NCBI GenBank assembly: GCA_047605645.1
Contig: JASGFJ010000008.1
Span: forward strand, 1 to 64,000
Length of the DNA stretch: 64,000 bases
DNA from: UBA1309 sp047605645
Lineage (GTDB): Bacteria > Bacteroidota > Bacteroidia > Bacteroidales > Dysgonomonadaceae
Reading direction: 5' to 3'
A program made the translations under genes and the position numbers. The notes below the pieces were generated by a model. The model was given only the letters and a program-made list of their open reading frames with translations. It was not told the DNA's origin and searched no databases. This document shows positions 18,488-27,234 of the stretch, piece after piece; position 1 is the first letter of the stretch; the number at the start of each line of letters is the position of its first letter.

Positions 18488-18658
18488 CTACTTTTTTTTT
18501 ACTGGTAAAAATAATCGATAAGAAGAAATTCCTTAATCAGGGAAAGAGGACAAGCTGTTAGTAACCCGGGAAATCCGAAAACAGCATATCGAAAGCTATA
18601 TTCCCGGCACTCTTATCGTAAAAAAACAGAGTTGAGGAGGATATTAAATAACCCAGAA

Positions 18659-20446
18659 TTAATCTAAATCTAAATCAAAAACATCTTTAAGACGTAGAAT
18701 TTCAGGGTTTTGTTCCGCCATAAGTTTAAATCGTTCTTCTACCGTAAATGCCAGCTTCTTTTCATTATTCTCACTGATACGAATCTGCATCACGATAGAG
18801 AAATTACGCAAAGATTTTCTGATGAAAGAAAGAATATCTGTGGCACGAGCATCCAATCGGTCTCTCTGACCCGGATTGTTAACAACCACTTCAAACTCAG
18901 TTTCAGAGAGCAATACCGGAGAAGACTGAAGCATCGTTTGCTTAAGAATCACTTCCTCTGAACGGGTATTCTGAATACATTGCTGCCACGCCTTTTGAAG
19001 CTGCTCCTGAGAGAAACGTTCTTTTTCATTTCCCTTCGCAAGATGAGATTCTTCTTTGGCCGCCTCCTGAGGTCTCCCCAGAGAATTTAATGAAACTCCA
19101 ACAGCTCCAAACGAAACAGTTTTTTTAGCCGTTGTCATTTGCTTAGGCGGGGAAGTCGATACCGGATTGGCTGCTTGTGGCGAATGTTGCCGCTTAGCAT
19201 CAGCAATATTCGACGTGTGCGATTGAGTGGGAGTCTGTGCCAAGCCGCTCTTTTGCGGCGAAGTGGTCGGAAGCGCAGACGGTGGCGTTTGTACCCCGGA
19301 AACCGCCTGAATCGGTTTTATTTCATTTTTTTTTTTAGCTTCTGTACTATCAGAAGAAACACCTTGGCATAAAAACACCAGCAGGAGATCCATCTGAAGA
19401 CGCTTATTCCGGCTAAGCCGGTATTTCATATCACAATCATTCACCTGCTCAATTGCATGATACAAAAATTCGGTATCACACCGCTTGGCTAATGATATAT
19501 ATTTGTCTCGAATGGACGAACCGACTTCGAAAAGCTGTGCAGTACGCTCATTCTTACAAAGAAGTAAATCTCTGAAGTGAGAGGCCAGCCCTGTCAGGAA
19601 ATTCTGTCCGTCAAATCCTTTGCTGAGAATTTCGTTCAATGTGATCCAGCTTTCAGGAATATTTTGATCAAGGATATTCTCTGTCAGGCGAAAATAATAG
19701 TCATAATCAAGAACATTCAGATTATCTATGACAGCTTTATAAGTGATGTTCCCTCCGGTAAAACTAACCACCTGATCAAAGATAGATAAGGCATCGCGCA
19801 TCCCTCCATCTGCTTTTTGAGCAATCACATTAAGAGCTTCCTCTTCCGCCGACACACCTTCCTGTTGGGCAACATACTGAAGATGCTCTACTGTATCCGT
19901 AACACTAATGCGGGAGAAATCATAAATCTGACAACGCGAGAGGATAGTCGGAAGAACTTTGTGTTTTTCCGTTGTTGCCAGAATAAAGATAGCATGGTGA
20001 GGAGGTTCTTCGAGCGTTTTCAGGAATGCGTTGAAAGCTGCTGCCGAGAGCATGTGCACCTCATCAATAATATATACTTTGTACTTTCCTATCTGAGGAG
20101 GTACGCGTACTTGTTCAATTAGAAGTCGAATATCATCCACCGAGTTATTAGAAGCAGCATCCAGTTCATGGATATTGAATGACCGTTGCTCATTCATGGC
20201 AACGCACGATTCACAAGCATTACAAGCTTCTCCTTCGGGAGTAGGATCCAGACAATTGATTGTTTTGGCAAAAATACGTGCGCAAGTTGTTTTGCCGACA
20301 CCTCGCGGGCCACAAAACAAGTAGGCATGAGCCAACTTTCCGGAAGAAATTGCATTCTTCAAGGTTTTAGTCAGCGCTTTTTGACCTACAACAGAGCGAA
20401 ATGTTGACGGCCTGTATTTGCGGGCGGAAACCAAATAACTGTCCAT
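18659..20446 (-). CDS. dnaX: DNA polymerase III subunit gamma/tau
   Basis: A 595-residue clamp-loader ATPase. The N-terminus SARKYRPSTFRSVVGQKAL, Walker A FCGPRGVGKTTCARIFAK, a four-Cys zinc module (CLDP...CNACESC), Walker B VYIIDEVHMLS and sensor ILATTEKHKVLPTILSRCQ are all canonical. From about residue 360 comes a Pro/Ser/Thr/Gln-rich linker and then a C-terminal tau-like domain. It loads the beta clamp at replication forks. It is unrelated to the polysaccharide locus and probably marks the chromosomal backbone beside an exchangeable region. A good promoter lies 26-57 nt upstream of the start. Confidence 0.97.
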   Translation of the reverse strand: MDSYLVSARKYRPSTFRSVVGQKALTKTLKNAISSGKLAHAYLFCGPRGVGKTTCARIFAKTINCLDPTPEGEACNACESCVAMNEQRSFNIHELDAASNNSVDDIRLLIEQVRVPPQIGKYKVYIIDEVHMLSAAAFNAFLKTLEEPPHHAIFILATTEKHKVLPTILSRCQIYDFSRISVTDTVEHLQYVAQQEGVSAEEEALNVIAQKADGGMRDALSIFDQVVSFTGGNITYKAVIDNLNVLDYDYYFRLTENILDQNIPESWITLNEILSKGFDGQNFLTGLASHFRDLLLCKNERTAQLFEVGSSIRDKYISLAKRCDTEFLYHAIEQVNDCDMKYRLSRNKRLQMDLLLVFLCQGVSSDSTEAKKKNEIKPIQAVSGVQTPPSALPTTSPQKSGLAQTPTQSHTSNIADAKRQHSPQAANPVSTSPPKQMTTAKKTVSFGAVGVSLNSLGRPQEAAKEESHLAKGNEKERFSQEQLQKAWQQCIQNTRSEEVILKQTMLQSSPVLLSETEFEVVVNNPGQRDRLDARATDILSFIRKSLRNFSIVMQIRISENNEKKLAFTVEERFKLMAEQNPEILRLKDVFDLDLD

Positions 20447-20471
20447 TCTTAGTATGTTGATTAGAGAAACA

Positions 20472-20503
20472 CAAATTTAAGAAAAAGCGAGGTAAACCAC
20501 AAA
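20472..20503 (-). promoter_or_regulatory. Promoter of dnaX, Bacteroidota type
   Basis: On the minus strand TTTG (20500-20503) and TAAATTTG (20472-20479) are separated by 20 nt, the expected -33/-7 layout. The predicted start of transcription is about 20 nt before the dnaX ATG. Confidence 0.75.
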
Positions 20504-20610
20504 TTTTAAATGCGGCTTCCACTCGCCTTCTTATAAAAAAGGCTGCCTAATGAAAAGTACTCCTATCAAGTCCCAGACGAAACAAGTATCTGATTTTTAA
20601 ACAAAACGCC

Positions 20611-21777
20611 TTATTTTATATACACCTCCATAGGTGAATCAATTTTTAAGCTAAACGCCTTCATGTAAGCATCAAAAGCCTTTACATCCGGAAATTTATT
20701 TTTATTCCAGCCATAGCCTGTATAATATACGAGCGGCACATGGGGTTTATACGTTGTCAAGCCCAGAACATGCGAAAACAAAAGCTCTTTTTTCTGAACA
20801 GGGTGCATATAGGCATACGAATGGACAAAAACCGAATCAAGGCCTTGAGGCATTAGAACGCCCAAAAAAAGCTGGTCATTATCCTTCGTCTCCGGTTCCT
20901 GATAAATGAAATAGCCCTTCTCTTTGTTGACCAGCATAGAATCCTGTCCGGCACGCTTAACAATGCCGGCAGCCACAGGCATCGGTTCAGTAACAGCATA
21001 TTGCTGAATAATCTTGGTCAAATGAGAATTCGCATCGAGAACAACGATCCGCGACTCTGCAAATTTCTTCCCGGCAATATCGATATCGGGATACGTGAGT
21101 TTAGCGGTAAACCTCAGCGGCCCGTTCTCCAACACCTCCTCTTTCACAAAATTATTATTGAGAATCAGCTCTCCATTCACAAACGGTGCCATTGCACCCG
21201 CACCTAAGCTATGCCCGACTCCATAAGGGTCACATCCTTCTCCGTGATCAACATGAAAAGAGATTTTATGCACCAAAGCATTTTCATACCATTTGTCCAG
21301 CACCAGTTGAGTCGTTCTTTTCAACCACAAATCCATCCCGTTACTTGGTCCGTCCAGGTATCGCAATGCATTTCCATAAAGGCGGAAACCCACACAATCG
21401 TTTTCCCAGGCAAAGTCCTCTGAGCGTTCCGGATAAAGGCGTCCGAAAACCAATGGAGCATACGTCCTCACGGAATCAACCGTAATAAAAAATTCCGCTT
21501 TACGTCCGGCAGCCAGAGACGCCTGAAACAATAATTTTTTATCGTAAGTCAGCTGAGAGGGAAGCACCCGTCCTTTTTTATCTTTTACCAGATAAGCCGT
21601 ATTTCCCTGAAGAGAAGGCAATAAGGACTTGAGCAAAGCAGCATCGATTTCGACAATCTCCTTGTCGCGTACGATTGCTGATGTATTTTTCACAACAACA
21701 CAGGCTCTTTGTTTTGCAAAACCAGATAGAAATATAGATAAGAATACAGACACAACAATAATCCTTTTCATCTTCAA
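20611..21777 (-). CDS. Secreted DUF4861 protein
   Basis: A 388-residue protein with an N-terminal signal peptide (MKRIIVVSVFLSIFLSGFAK). The core contains FRLYGNALRYLDGPSNGMDLW and HVDHGEGCDPYGVGHSLGAG, the signature of the DUF4861 family. The N-terminal part looks like an immunoglobulin-like domain. DUF4861 proteins occur mainly in polysaccharide utilisation loci, often beside unsaturated-uronide hydrolases, and their activity is not firmly known to me. Here it stands between dnaX and glmM, away from the lyase cluster but within reach of the glycosaminoglycan locus. A periplasmic role in uronic-acid oligosaccharide processing is inference. Confidence 0.75.
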   Translation of the reverse strand: MKMKRIIVVSVFLSIFLSGFAKQRACVVVKNTSAIVRDKEIVEIDAALLKSLLPSLQGNTAYLVKDKKGRVLPSQLTYDKKLLFQASLAAGRKAEFFITVDSVRTYAPLVFGRLYPERSEDFAWENDCVGFRLYGNALRYLDGPSNGMDLWLKRTTQLVLDKWYENALVHKISFHVDHGEGCDPYGVGHSLGAGAMAPFVNGELILNNNFVKEEVLENGPLRFTAKLTYPDIDIAGKKFAESRIVVLDANSHLTKIIQQYAVTEPMPVAAGIVKRAGQDSMLVNKEKGYFIYQEPETKDNDQLFLGVLMPQGLDSVFVHSYAYMHPVQKKELLFSHVLGLTTYKPHVPLVYYTGYGWNKNKFPDVKAFDAYMKAFSLKIDSPMEVYIK

Positions 21778-21887
21778 TTGTTTTTAAAAGGGATAAAACA
21801 TACAACGCAATACGGAATTCAGTCGTAAATTGCCCCTTTGCAAAAGGCTTTACCAATTGCAAAATGACAAAACATCAATTCGGCACA

Positions 21888-23270
21888 TCAAGCCTCTATC
21901 GATTGCACAAAAGCAATAATCTCTTTTCCTATTTCTTCAGCCGCCGCTCTACTCTTTGCTTCGGAATAAATACGGATAATAGGTTCGGTATTTGATTTCC
22001 GCAGATGGACCCATTTCTCCGGGAAATCGATTTTCACCCCATCAATATCCGTAATATCCTGCATCTTATACCTATCCTTTATCTTTACAAGAATAGAATC
22101 AACATCCGTATTCTCTTTTAGCTCTATTTTCTGTTTCGACATAAAATAGGATGGATATTGGGAACGAAGCTTACTTACGGAAGTTTTCTCTTTGGCCAAT
22201 AAAGAAAGGAAAAGAGCAATACCCACCAGCGCATCACGTCCATAATGAATTTCAGGATAGATAACACCTCCATTGCCTTCCCCTCCAATAACCGCATGCA
22301 CAGCTTTCATTTTCTCAACCACATTCACCTCTCCTACCGCAGAAGCAAAATACGGTTGTCCATATCCTTGTGCCACATCACGCAGAGCCCTCGTTGAACT
22401 CAGGTTAGAAATAGCAGCACCGGGAGTTTGGGACAACACATAATCAGCGATGGACACTAAAGTGTATTCCTCTCCAAACATCTCACCATTTTCACAGACA
22501 ACAGCAAGCCTGTCCACATCCGGGTCAACCACAAAGCCGACATCTGCTCTCTTAGCAACTATTTCCTTAGATATTTCCGTCAGATGCTCGGGCAATGGTT
22601 CCGGATTATGAGGGAAATGTCCGTTCGGTTCGCAGTACAACCGATAGACGACTTTCACGCCTAATTGCTCCAGTAAAGCCGGAATAGCCATTCCGCCCAC
22701 AGAATTCACACAATCAATTATCACGGAGAATCCGGCCTTGCCAATCGCTTCTTTATCTACCAGTTTCAAGTTCAGCACCGCATCGATATGTTTTTGAAGA
22801 AAAGTATCGTCATACCGCTCCTTGCCCAGATTATCGACATCCACATACAAAAAATCATCCTTTTCTGCAATCGCTAAAATCTCGGCTCCATCTGCCGCAC
22901 TAAGAAATTCCCCTTTCTCATTTAGGAGTTTCAAGGCATTCCATTGTTTCGGATTATGGCTGGCAGTCAATATAATACCGCCGGCCGATTGCGATTGAGT
23001 CACAGCCATTTCGGTGGTTGGCGTAGTAGCCAGTCCAATGTTCAACACATCAAAACCCATTGAAATCAGTGTAGCACTTACGATTTTCTCCATCATTTCG
23101 CCCGAGATACGCGCATCCCGACCCAAAACGATGGTTCTTTTCAGGCTGTCCTTCTTGATAAAAGAAGCATAAGCAGTTGTAAACTTTACAGCATCCATGG
23201 GACTTAACCCATCACCCGGCTTTCCTCCGATCGTGCCACGAATACCGGAAATTGATTTTATTAATGTCAT
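21888..23270 (-). CDS. glmM: Phosphoglucosamine mutase
   Basis: A 460-residue alpha-D-phosphohexomutase with four domains: N-terminal SGIRGTIGGKPG, the phosphoserine loop LTASHNPKQWNALK (about residues 99-112), the Mg-binding DPDVDRLAV (about 248-256), the GEGNGGVIYPEIHYGRDA sugar loop and the C-terminal RKSNTEPIIRIY phosphate-binding motif. The short length and E-G-N-G-G loop favour GlmM over phosphoglucomutase. It converts glucosamine-6-phosphate to glucosamine-1-phosphate, feeding UDP-GlcNAc. It lies 79 nt from the NagB-like gene, so the cluster handles both use and reuse of GlcN-6-P. Confidence 0.88.
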   Translation of the reverse strand: MTLIKSISGIRGTIGGKPGDGLSPMDAVKFTTAYASFIKKDSLKRTIVLGRDARISGEMMEKIVSATLISMGFDVLNIGLATTPTTEMAVTQSQSAGGIILTASHNPKQWNALKLLNEKGEFLSAADGAEILAIAEKDDFLYVDVDNLGKERYDDTFLQKHIDAVLNLKLVDKEAIGKAGFSVIIDCVNSVGGMAIPALLEQLGVKVVYRLYCEPNGHFPHNPEPLPEHLTEISKEIVAKRADVGFVVDPDVDRLAVVCENGEMFGEEYTLVSIADYVLSQTPGAAISNLSSTRALRDVAQGYGQPYFASAVGEVNVVEKMKAVHAVIGGEGNGGVIYPEIHYGRDALVGIALFLSLLAKEKTSVSKLRSQYPSYFMSKQKIELKENTDVDSILVKIKDRYKMQDITDIDGVKIDFPEKWVHLRKSNTEPIIRIYSEAKSRAAAEEIGKEIIAFVQSIEA

Positions 23271-23348
23271 TGTTTTTCTTATTTTTCAGGAAAGAGGCAA
23301 GCTCAGCGATATGCAACACCTGAGCTTACCCCATGTATTTATAATTCT

Positions 23349-25352
23349 CTATTCGTCCTCTTTCGAAACAGGTTTTTTGTATTCAACAAAAGCTTCAATA
23401 GCTTCGTAAGAAGCCAGTCCTAACTCCTTATACAATTCGGCAGTCGCATGATTCCGATCTTCGGCACGTTGCCAGAAAAGCCGTTCGTCATTGCCCAGGA
23501 AAGGCGCACTTTCCATCTGGGATTGGTGCTTCAAGATGGAGTTGCGTTTGCGGCGAAGCTCTTCCGGACTGATAGGAACAGCCATTTCGATGTGGTCGAT
23601 TTCCCATTCAGCCCAGGCTCCCCGATACATCCAGATACGGCAATCCTTCATCCATTCTTCATCCCGCAGCTCATAGATGGCGGCAAGAGCAGCATCCAGG
23701 CACACTTTATGAGTACCGTGAGGATCGGCAAGGTCACCGGCCAAAAAAATCTGATGAGGTTTTACCTGTTGCAGCAAAGGGATAATTTTGAGAATATCTT
23801 TCTCCGAGAGTTTTCCCTTTTTTATTTTTCCTGTTTCATAGAACGGAAGTTCCAGGAAGTGTACATTTTCCCCTTTAATGCCCACATAACGGCAAGCGGA
23901 ACGAGCTTCTTCTTTACGAATCTGCCCTTTTACAGACAGAACATCCCGCGTATCGGAATCTCCCGGCATCTTTTCCTCCGTTAGGAAGTCTAGGTTTTTC
24001 GCACATTGTGCCGCTAAAGCCTTATTACTTTCCGGACTCGCTTCATCCATGTGCTTCATCAGCAGTAAAGCCCTGATCACCTCATCATCGCCCACTGCAA
24101 TATTCCCGGAAGTCTGATACGCAACATGCACATCATGATTCTGATCTACCAACCGCTGCAAAGTCCCTCCCATCGAAATCACGTCATCATCGGGGTGCGG
24201 GCTAAAGACAATCACCCGCTTGGGATACGGCAAAGCCCGTTCAGGCCTGTTGGTATCATCTGCATTCGGTTTTCCTCCCGGCCATCCGGTTATGGTGTGC
24301 TGCAAATCATTAAATATGCGGATATTCACATCGTAAGCAGAACCATACAAGGTCAGTAATTCATCCAGTCCATGTTTATTGTAGTCTTTATTGGTCAGCT
24401 TCAATATCGGCTTACCTGTTTCGCGGCAGAGCCAGACAATAGCCCGGCGAATCAATTGATTCGTCCATTCGCATGAGCCAACCAGCCAGGGAAGATTGAT
24501 TCGGGTGAGATGTTGAGCCGCACCCAGATCAAGGACAACGGTCGCATTTTTATGAATTTGCAGAAAAGAGGCAGGAATATTATCATTTGCTTTTCCCTGA
24601 ATAACCGCTTTGATTATATCCGCTTTGGCATCTCCCCATGCAAGGAGAATGATTTCCGAAGCATCCAGAATCGTAGACAGCCCCATGGTGATGGCGCTGT
24701 CCGGCACCTCTGCCGCCGAAGCATAAAAACGAGTTAAATCTGCCCGCGACTCATGATCCATTAATATCAACCTGGTTGTTGAACCCACCTGTGAGCCCGG
24801 TTCATTATAAGCGATATTGCCCACTAGTCCGACACTAAGTACCACCAGGTCCAATCCTCCAAGTTCTTCGATTTGTTTATCGAAGCAAAGGCAATAATCA
24901 TGCACATTATGCCTGTCGATAAACTCATCGGGAGAGATGAAGTTTTCCAATTGGATATTCACTTTATCAATCAGGTAATCCTGTAGAAGTTTTCCATTGG
25001 AATGGCTTGCCCTGTCGGACAATGGATAAAACTCCGACACATTAAAAACAACGACATGCGAGAAATCCAAATCTTCTTCCTGGTGCATACGCACCAACTC
25101 GGCATACACAGCCAACGGTGAAGTCCCGCCGGAAAGTCCGAGAACACATTTTTTACCGTTTTGTTTCGTCTCGTTTATTAACTCCGCAATATGCCGTGCC
25201 ACAGAAAGAGAGCCTTCCGCCTGATCTTTATAAATATTCGTATTGATCTTCTCAAAACGTCTTTGCCTCAGGTTCTCAATGGCGTCGGCAGGGCGGTAAT
25301 AGCGTTCCGGAATCATATCCAGAATTATTTCCGAACTCAAATTATATTTCAT
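23349..25352 (-). CDS. Glucosamine-6-phosphate deaminase-like / PIG-L deacetylase fusion
   Basis: The product has 667 residues from the ATG at 25352, which is the inner edge of the leader repeat; an ATG 9 nt upstream is possible. Residues to about 300 form a NagB/SugarP-isomerase domain (LGLSGGTSPLAVYAEL, NEPGSQVGSTTR), and residues from about 375 a PIG-L/LmbE domain with the zinc motif FSPHPDDDVISMGGT. This is the architecture of the putative GlcN-6-P deaminase-like protein annotated as BT_0258 in B. thetaiotaomicron. The true reaction is unknown to me; the NagB half lacks the usual MDEY motif (FNVSEFYPL instead), so deaminase activity is uncertain. Confidence 0.88.
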   Translation of the reverse strand: MKYNLSSEIILDMIPERYYRPADAIENLRQRRFEKINTNIYKDQAEGSLSVARHIAELINETKQNGKKCVLGLSGGTSPLAVYAELVRMHQEEDLDFSHVVVFNVSEFYPLSDRASHSNGKLLQDYLIDKVNIQLENFISPDEFIDRHNVHDYCLCFDKQIEELGGLDLVVLSVGLVGNIAYNEPGSQVGSTTRLILMDHESRADLTRFYASAAEVPDSAITMGLSTILDASEIILLAWGDAKADIIKAVIQGKANDNIPASFLQIHKNATVVLDLGAAQHLTRINLPWLVGSCEWTNQLIRRAIVWLCRETGKPILKLTNKDYNKHGLDELLTLYGSAYDVNIRIFNDLQHTITGWPGGKPNADDTNRPERALPYPKRVIVFSPHPDDDVISMGGTLQRLVDQNHDVHVAYQTSGNIAVGDDEVIRALLLMKHMDEASPESNKALAAQCAKNLDFLTEEKMPGDSDTRDVLSVKGQIRKEEARSACRYVGIKGENVHFLELPFYETGKIKKGKLSEKDILKIIPLLQQVKPHQIFLAGDLADPHGTHKVCLDAALAAIYELRDEEWMKDCRIWMYRGAWAEWEIDHIEMAVPISPEELRRKRNSILKHQSQMESAPFLGNDERLFWQRAEDRNHATAELYKELGLASYEAIEAFVEYKKPVSKEDE

Positions 25353-25800
25353 ACGATTCAATTTTACTGGTAGGCGGTATGAAACTCGCCTGATTTATCA
25401 TTATCCACTTCAGCGATGAAAGAATAAGCTTGCTTTCATTCGATTAAATTTACACTGTCAGGAAGCATGGAATCCATCTGATATTTCAACCATTGCCTCA
25501 GGCGATTTCATCAGAACCAAGCATCGTTTCACTGCTTTAAAATTTTACGGTTAATAAGTTATAAAGCTCGCCTGATTTATCATTATCCACTTCAACGATG
25601 AAAGAATAAGCTTGCTTTCATCCGATTAAATTTACACTGTCAGGAGGCATGGAATCCATCTGATATTTCAACCATTGCCTCGGGCGATTTCATCAGAACC
25701 AAGCATCGTTTCACTGCTTAAAAATTATACGGTTAATAAGTTATAAAGCTCGCCTGATTTATCATTATCCACTTCAACGATAAAAGGACAAGCCTGCTTT
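25353..25800 (-). repeat. Tandem array of about five copies of the leader repeat (182-bp double unit)
   Basis: Identical landmarks (CTCGCCTGATTTATCATTATC) begin at 25385, 25567 and 25749, giving an exact 182-bp period with about 2.4 periods. Each period holds two roughly 91-bp elements of the family found before other genes. One reads, on the minus strand from 25532, VKRCLVLMKSPEAMVEISDG before a stop, and ends TAAATTTAATCGAATG. The innermost copy abuts the start codon of the NagB-like gene. Confidence 0.85.
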
Positions 25801-25850
25801 CATCCGGATCGATGCTTACTATCGGAAAAAGACGAAGCCTGTGCTTTTAT

Positions 25851-26316
25851 AAAGCATCCACACGCCTAAAAAAGCAATGGATTCCAGGGACAAGCCCAAG
25901 AAGTCTCACAAAGCTGAATTCCTCCTACGAAAGACGAAAAGCAACCATTACAGAAACCTATCCATCAGGCCTTATTCTCTCAAAGACAAGTTGCTTTCTA
26001 TCCTATCCCTGAGAAATGAATCCCAAGCCTCTCAAATCCTTTAACTCAAAAGCAGGGATTTCATCCCGACCCGAATGAGGGATAAAGCATCCACGCGCCT
26101 AAAAAAGCGATGGATTCCAGGGACAAGCCCAAGAAGTCTCACAAAGCTGAATTCCTCCTACGAAAGACGAAAAGCAACCATTACAGAAACCTATCCATCA
26201 GGCCTTATTCTCTCAAAGACAAGTTGCTTTCTATCCTATCCCTGAGAAATGAATCCCAAGCCTCTCAAATCCTTTAACTCAAAAGCAGGGATTTCATCCC
26301 GAGGGGAATGAGGGAT
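25851..26316. repeat. Two tandem copies of a 233-bp direct repeat
   Basis: Copies at 25851-26083 and 26084-26316 are nearly identical; I see differences only at positions such as CACACGCC/CACGCGCC, GCAATGG/GCGATGG and near the end (GACCCG/GAGGGG). Neither copy has a convincing gene. The high identity points to a recent duplication. This sequence differs from the neighbouring 182-bp array. Confidence 0.9.
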
Positions 26317-26391
26317 AAAAAGCCGGGAATCCCCTTCTTTCATTTACCTCCTAAAATACCGGCAATCAAAAAAGCAGAAATCCCCTTTATT

Positions 26392-27180
26392 TTAAGACAG
26401 TGCCTGCTTCTCAATATCCTTAAAATAGCGATACGTTCCCACAGTCAGTTCATCCGTTGCAGCCTCATCGCAGACAATCACCCCCTTTGCATGCAACTGC
26501 AAGGCCGTAATGGTCCAGCGTTGGCTAACCGACCCTTCCACCGCCTGCCGCAAGGCGCGTGCTTTGGAGTGTCCATTCACGAGAATCAACACCCGGCGAG
26601 CATCCATAATAGTTCCAACGCCGACAGTCAGCGCCTGACGGGGCACCTTTGTTATGTCATTATCAAAAAAGCGCGAATTAGCCACCACCGTATCATCCGT
26701 TAAAGTCTTCAGGCGAGTCCGCGAACTCAGGGAAGAGCCAGGCTCATTGAATGCAATGTGCCCATCTACGCCCACACCTCCCAGGAACAGATCTATTCCG
26801 CCGTAGGACTTGATTTTATCCTCGTAATGCGCACACTCTTTTTCAAGGTCTGCTGCATTTCCATTGAGAATATTCACATTTGCCGGAACAATATCAATAT
26901 AATTGAAAAAGTTATCCCACATAAAGCGGTGATAGCTTTGCGGATGATTTTCCGGGATGCCCACATATTCATCCATATTGAAAGTGACTACATTTTTGAA
27001 TGATATTTTCCCCTCCTGGTGCAATCGGATCAATTCTTTATATGTAGCCAGCGGCGTCGACCCGGTAGGCAATCCCAGAACAAACGGGCGGTCCGGAGCA
27101 TGCTTGTTTATCCTCTCAGCCACATAACCCGCCACCCAGCGTGAAACCTCCGATTCGTTTTCTTTTATCACTACTCTCAT
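26392..27180 (-). CDS. nagB: Glucosamine-6-phosphate deaminase
   Basis: A 262-residue enzyme of normal NagB length. LPTGSTPLATYKELIRLH, the FNMDEYVG catalytic-base motif, and GGVGVDGHIAFNEPGSS with the Asp, His and Glu of the ring-opening site are intact, as is the phosphate-binding region VPRQALTVGVGTIMDA. It converts GlcN-6-P to fructose-6-phosphate and ammonia, the last step in use of GlcNAc/GalNAc-type amino sugars released from glycosaminoglycans. It is followed at 54 nt by the sugar kinase gene upstream in the same leftward group. No nagA is seen in the window. Confidence 0.95.
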   Translation of the reverse strand: MRVVIKENESEVSRWVAGYVAERINKHAPDRPFVLGLPTGSTPLATYKELIRLHQEGKISFKNVVTFNMDEYVGIPENHPQSYHRFMWDNFFNYIDIVPANVNILNGNAADLEKECAHYEDKIKSYGGIDLFLGGVGVDGHIAFNEPGSSLSSRTRLKTLTDDTVVANSRFFDNDITKVPRQALTVGVGTIMDARRVLILVNGHSKARALRQAVEGSVSQRWTITALQLHAKGVIVCDEAATDELTVGTYRYFKDIEKQALS

Positions 27181-27234
27181 ACAAGTATCTTTTTTGTTTA
27201 TTCTTTTCTTCTGTAAGTTGCCGGCGTATATCTT

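Noticed and set aside
25353..26316. CRISPR array or integron attC series
   Set aside because: Repeats are long (182 and 233 bp), directly adjacent with no unique spacers, and no cas or integrase genes are near.
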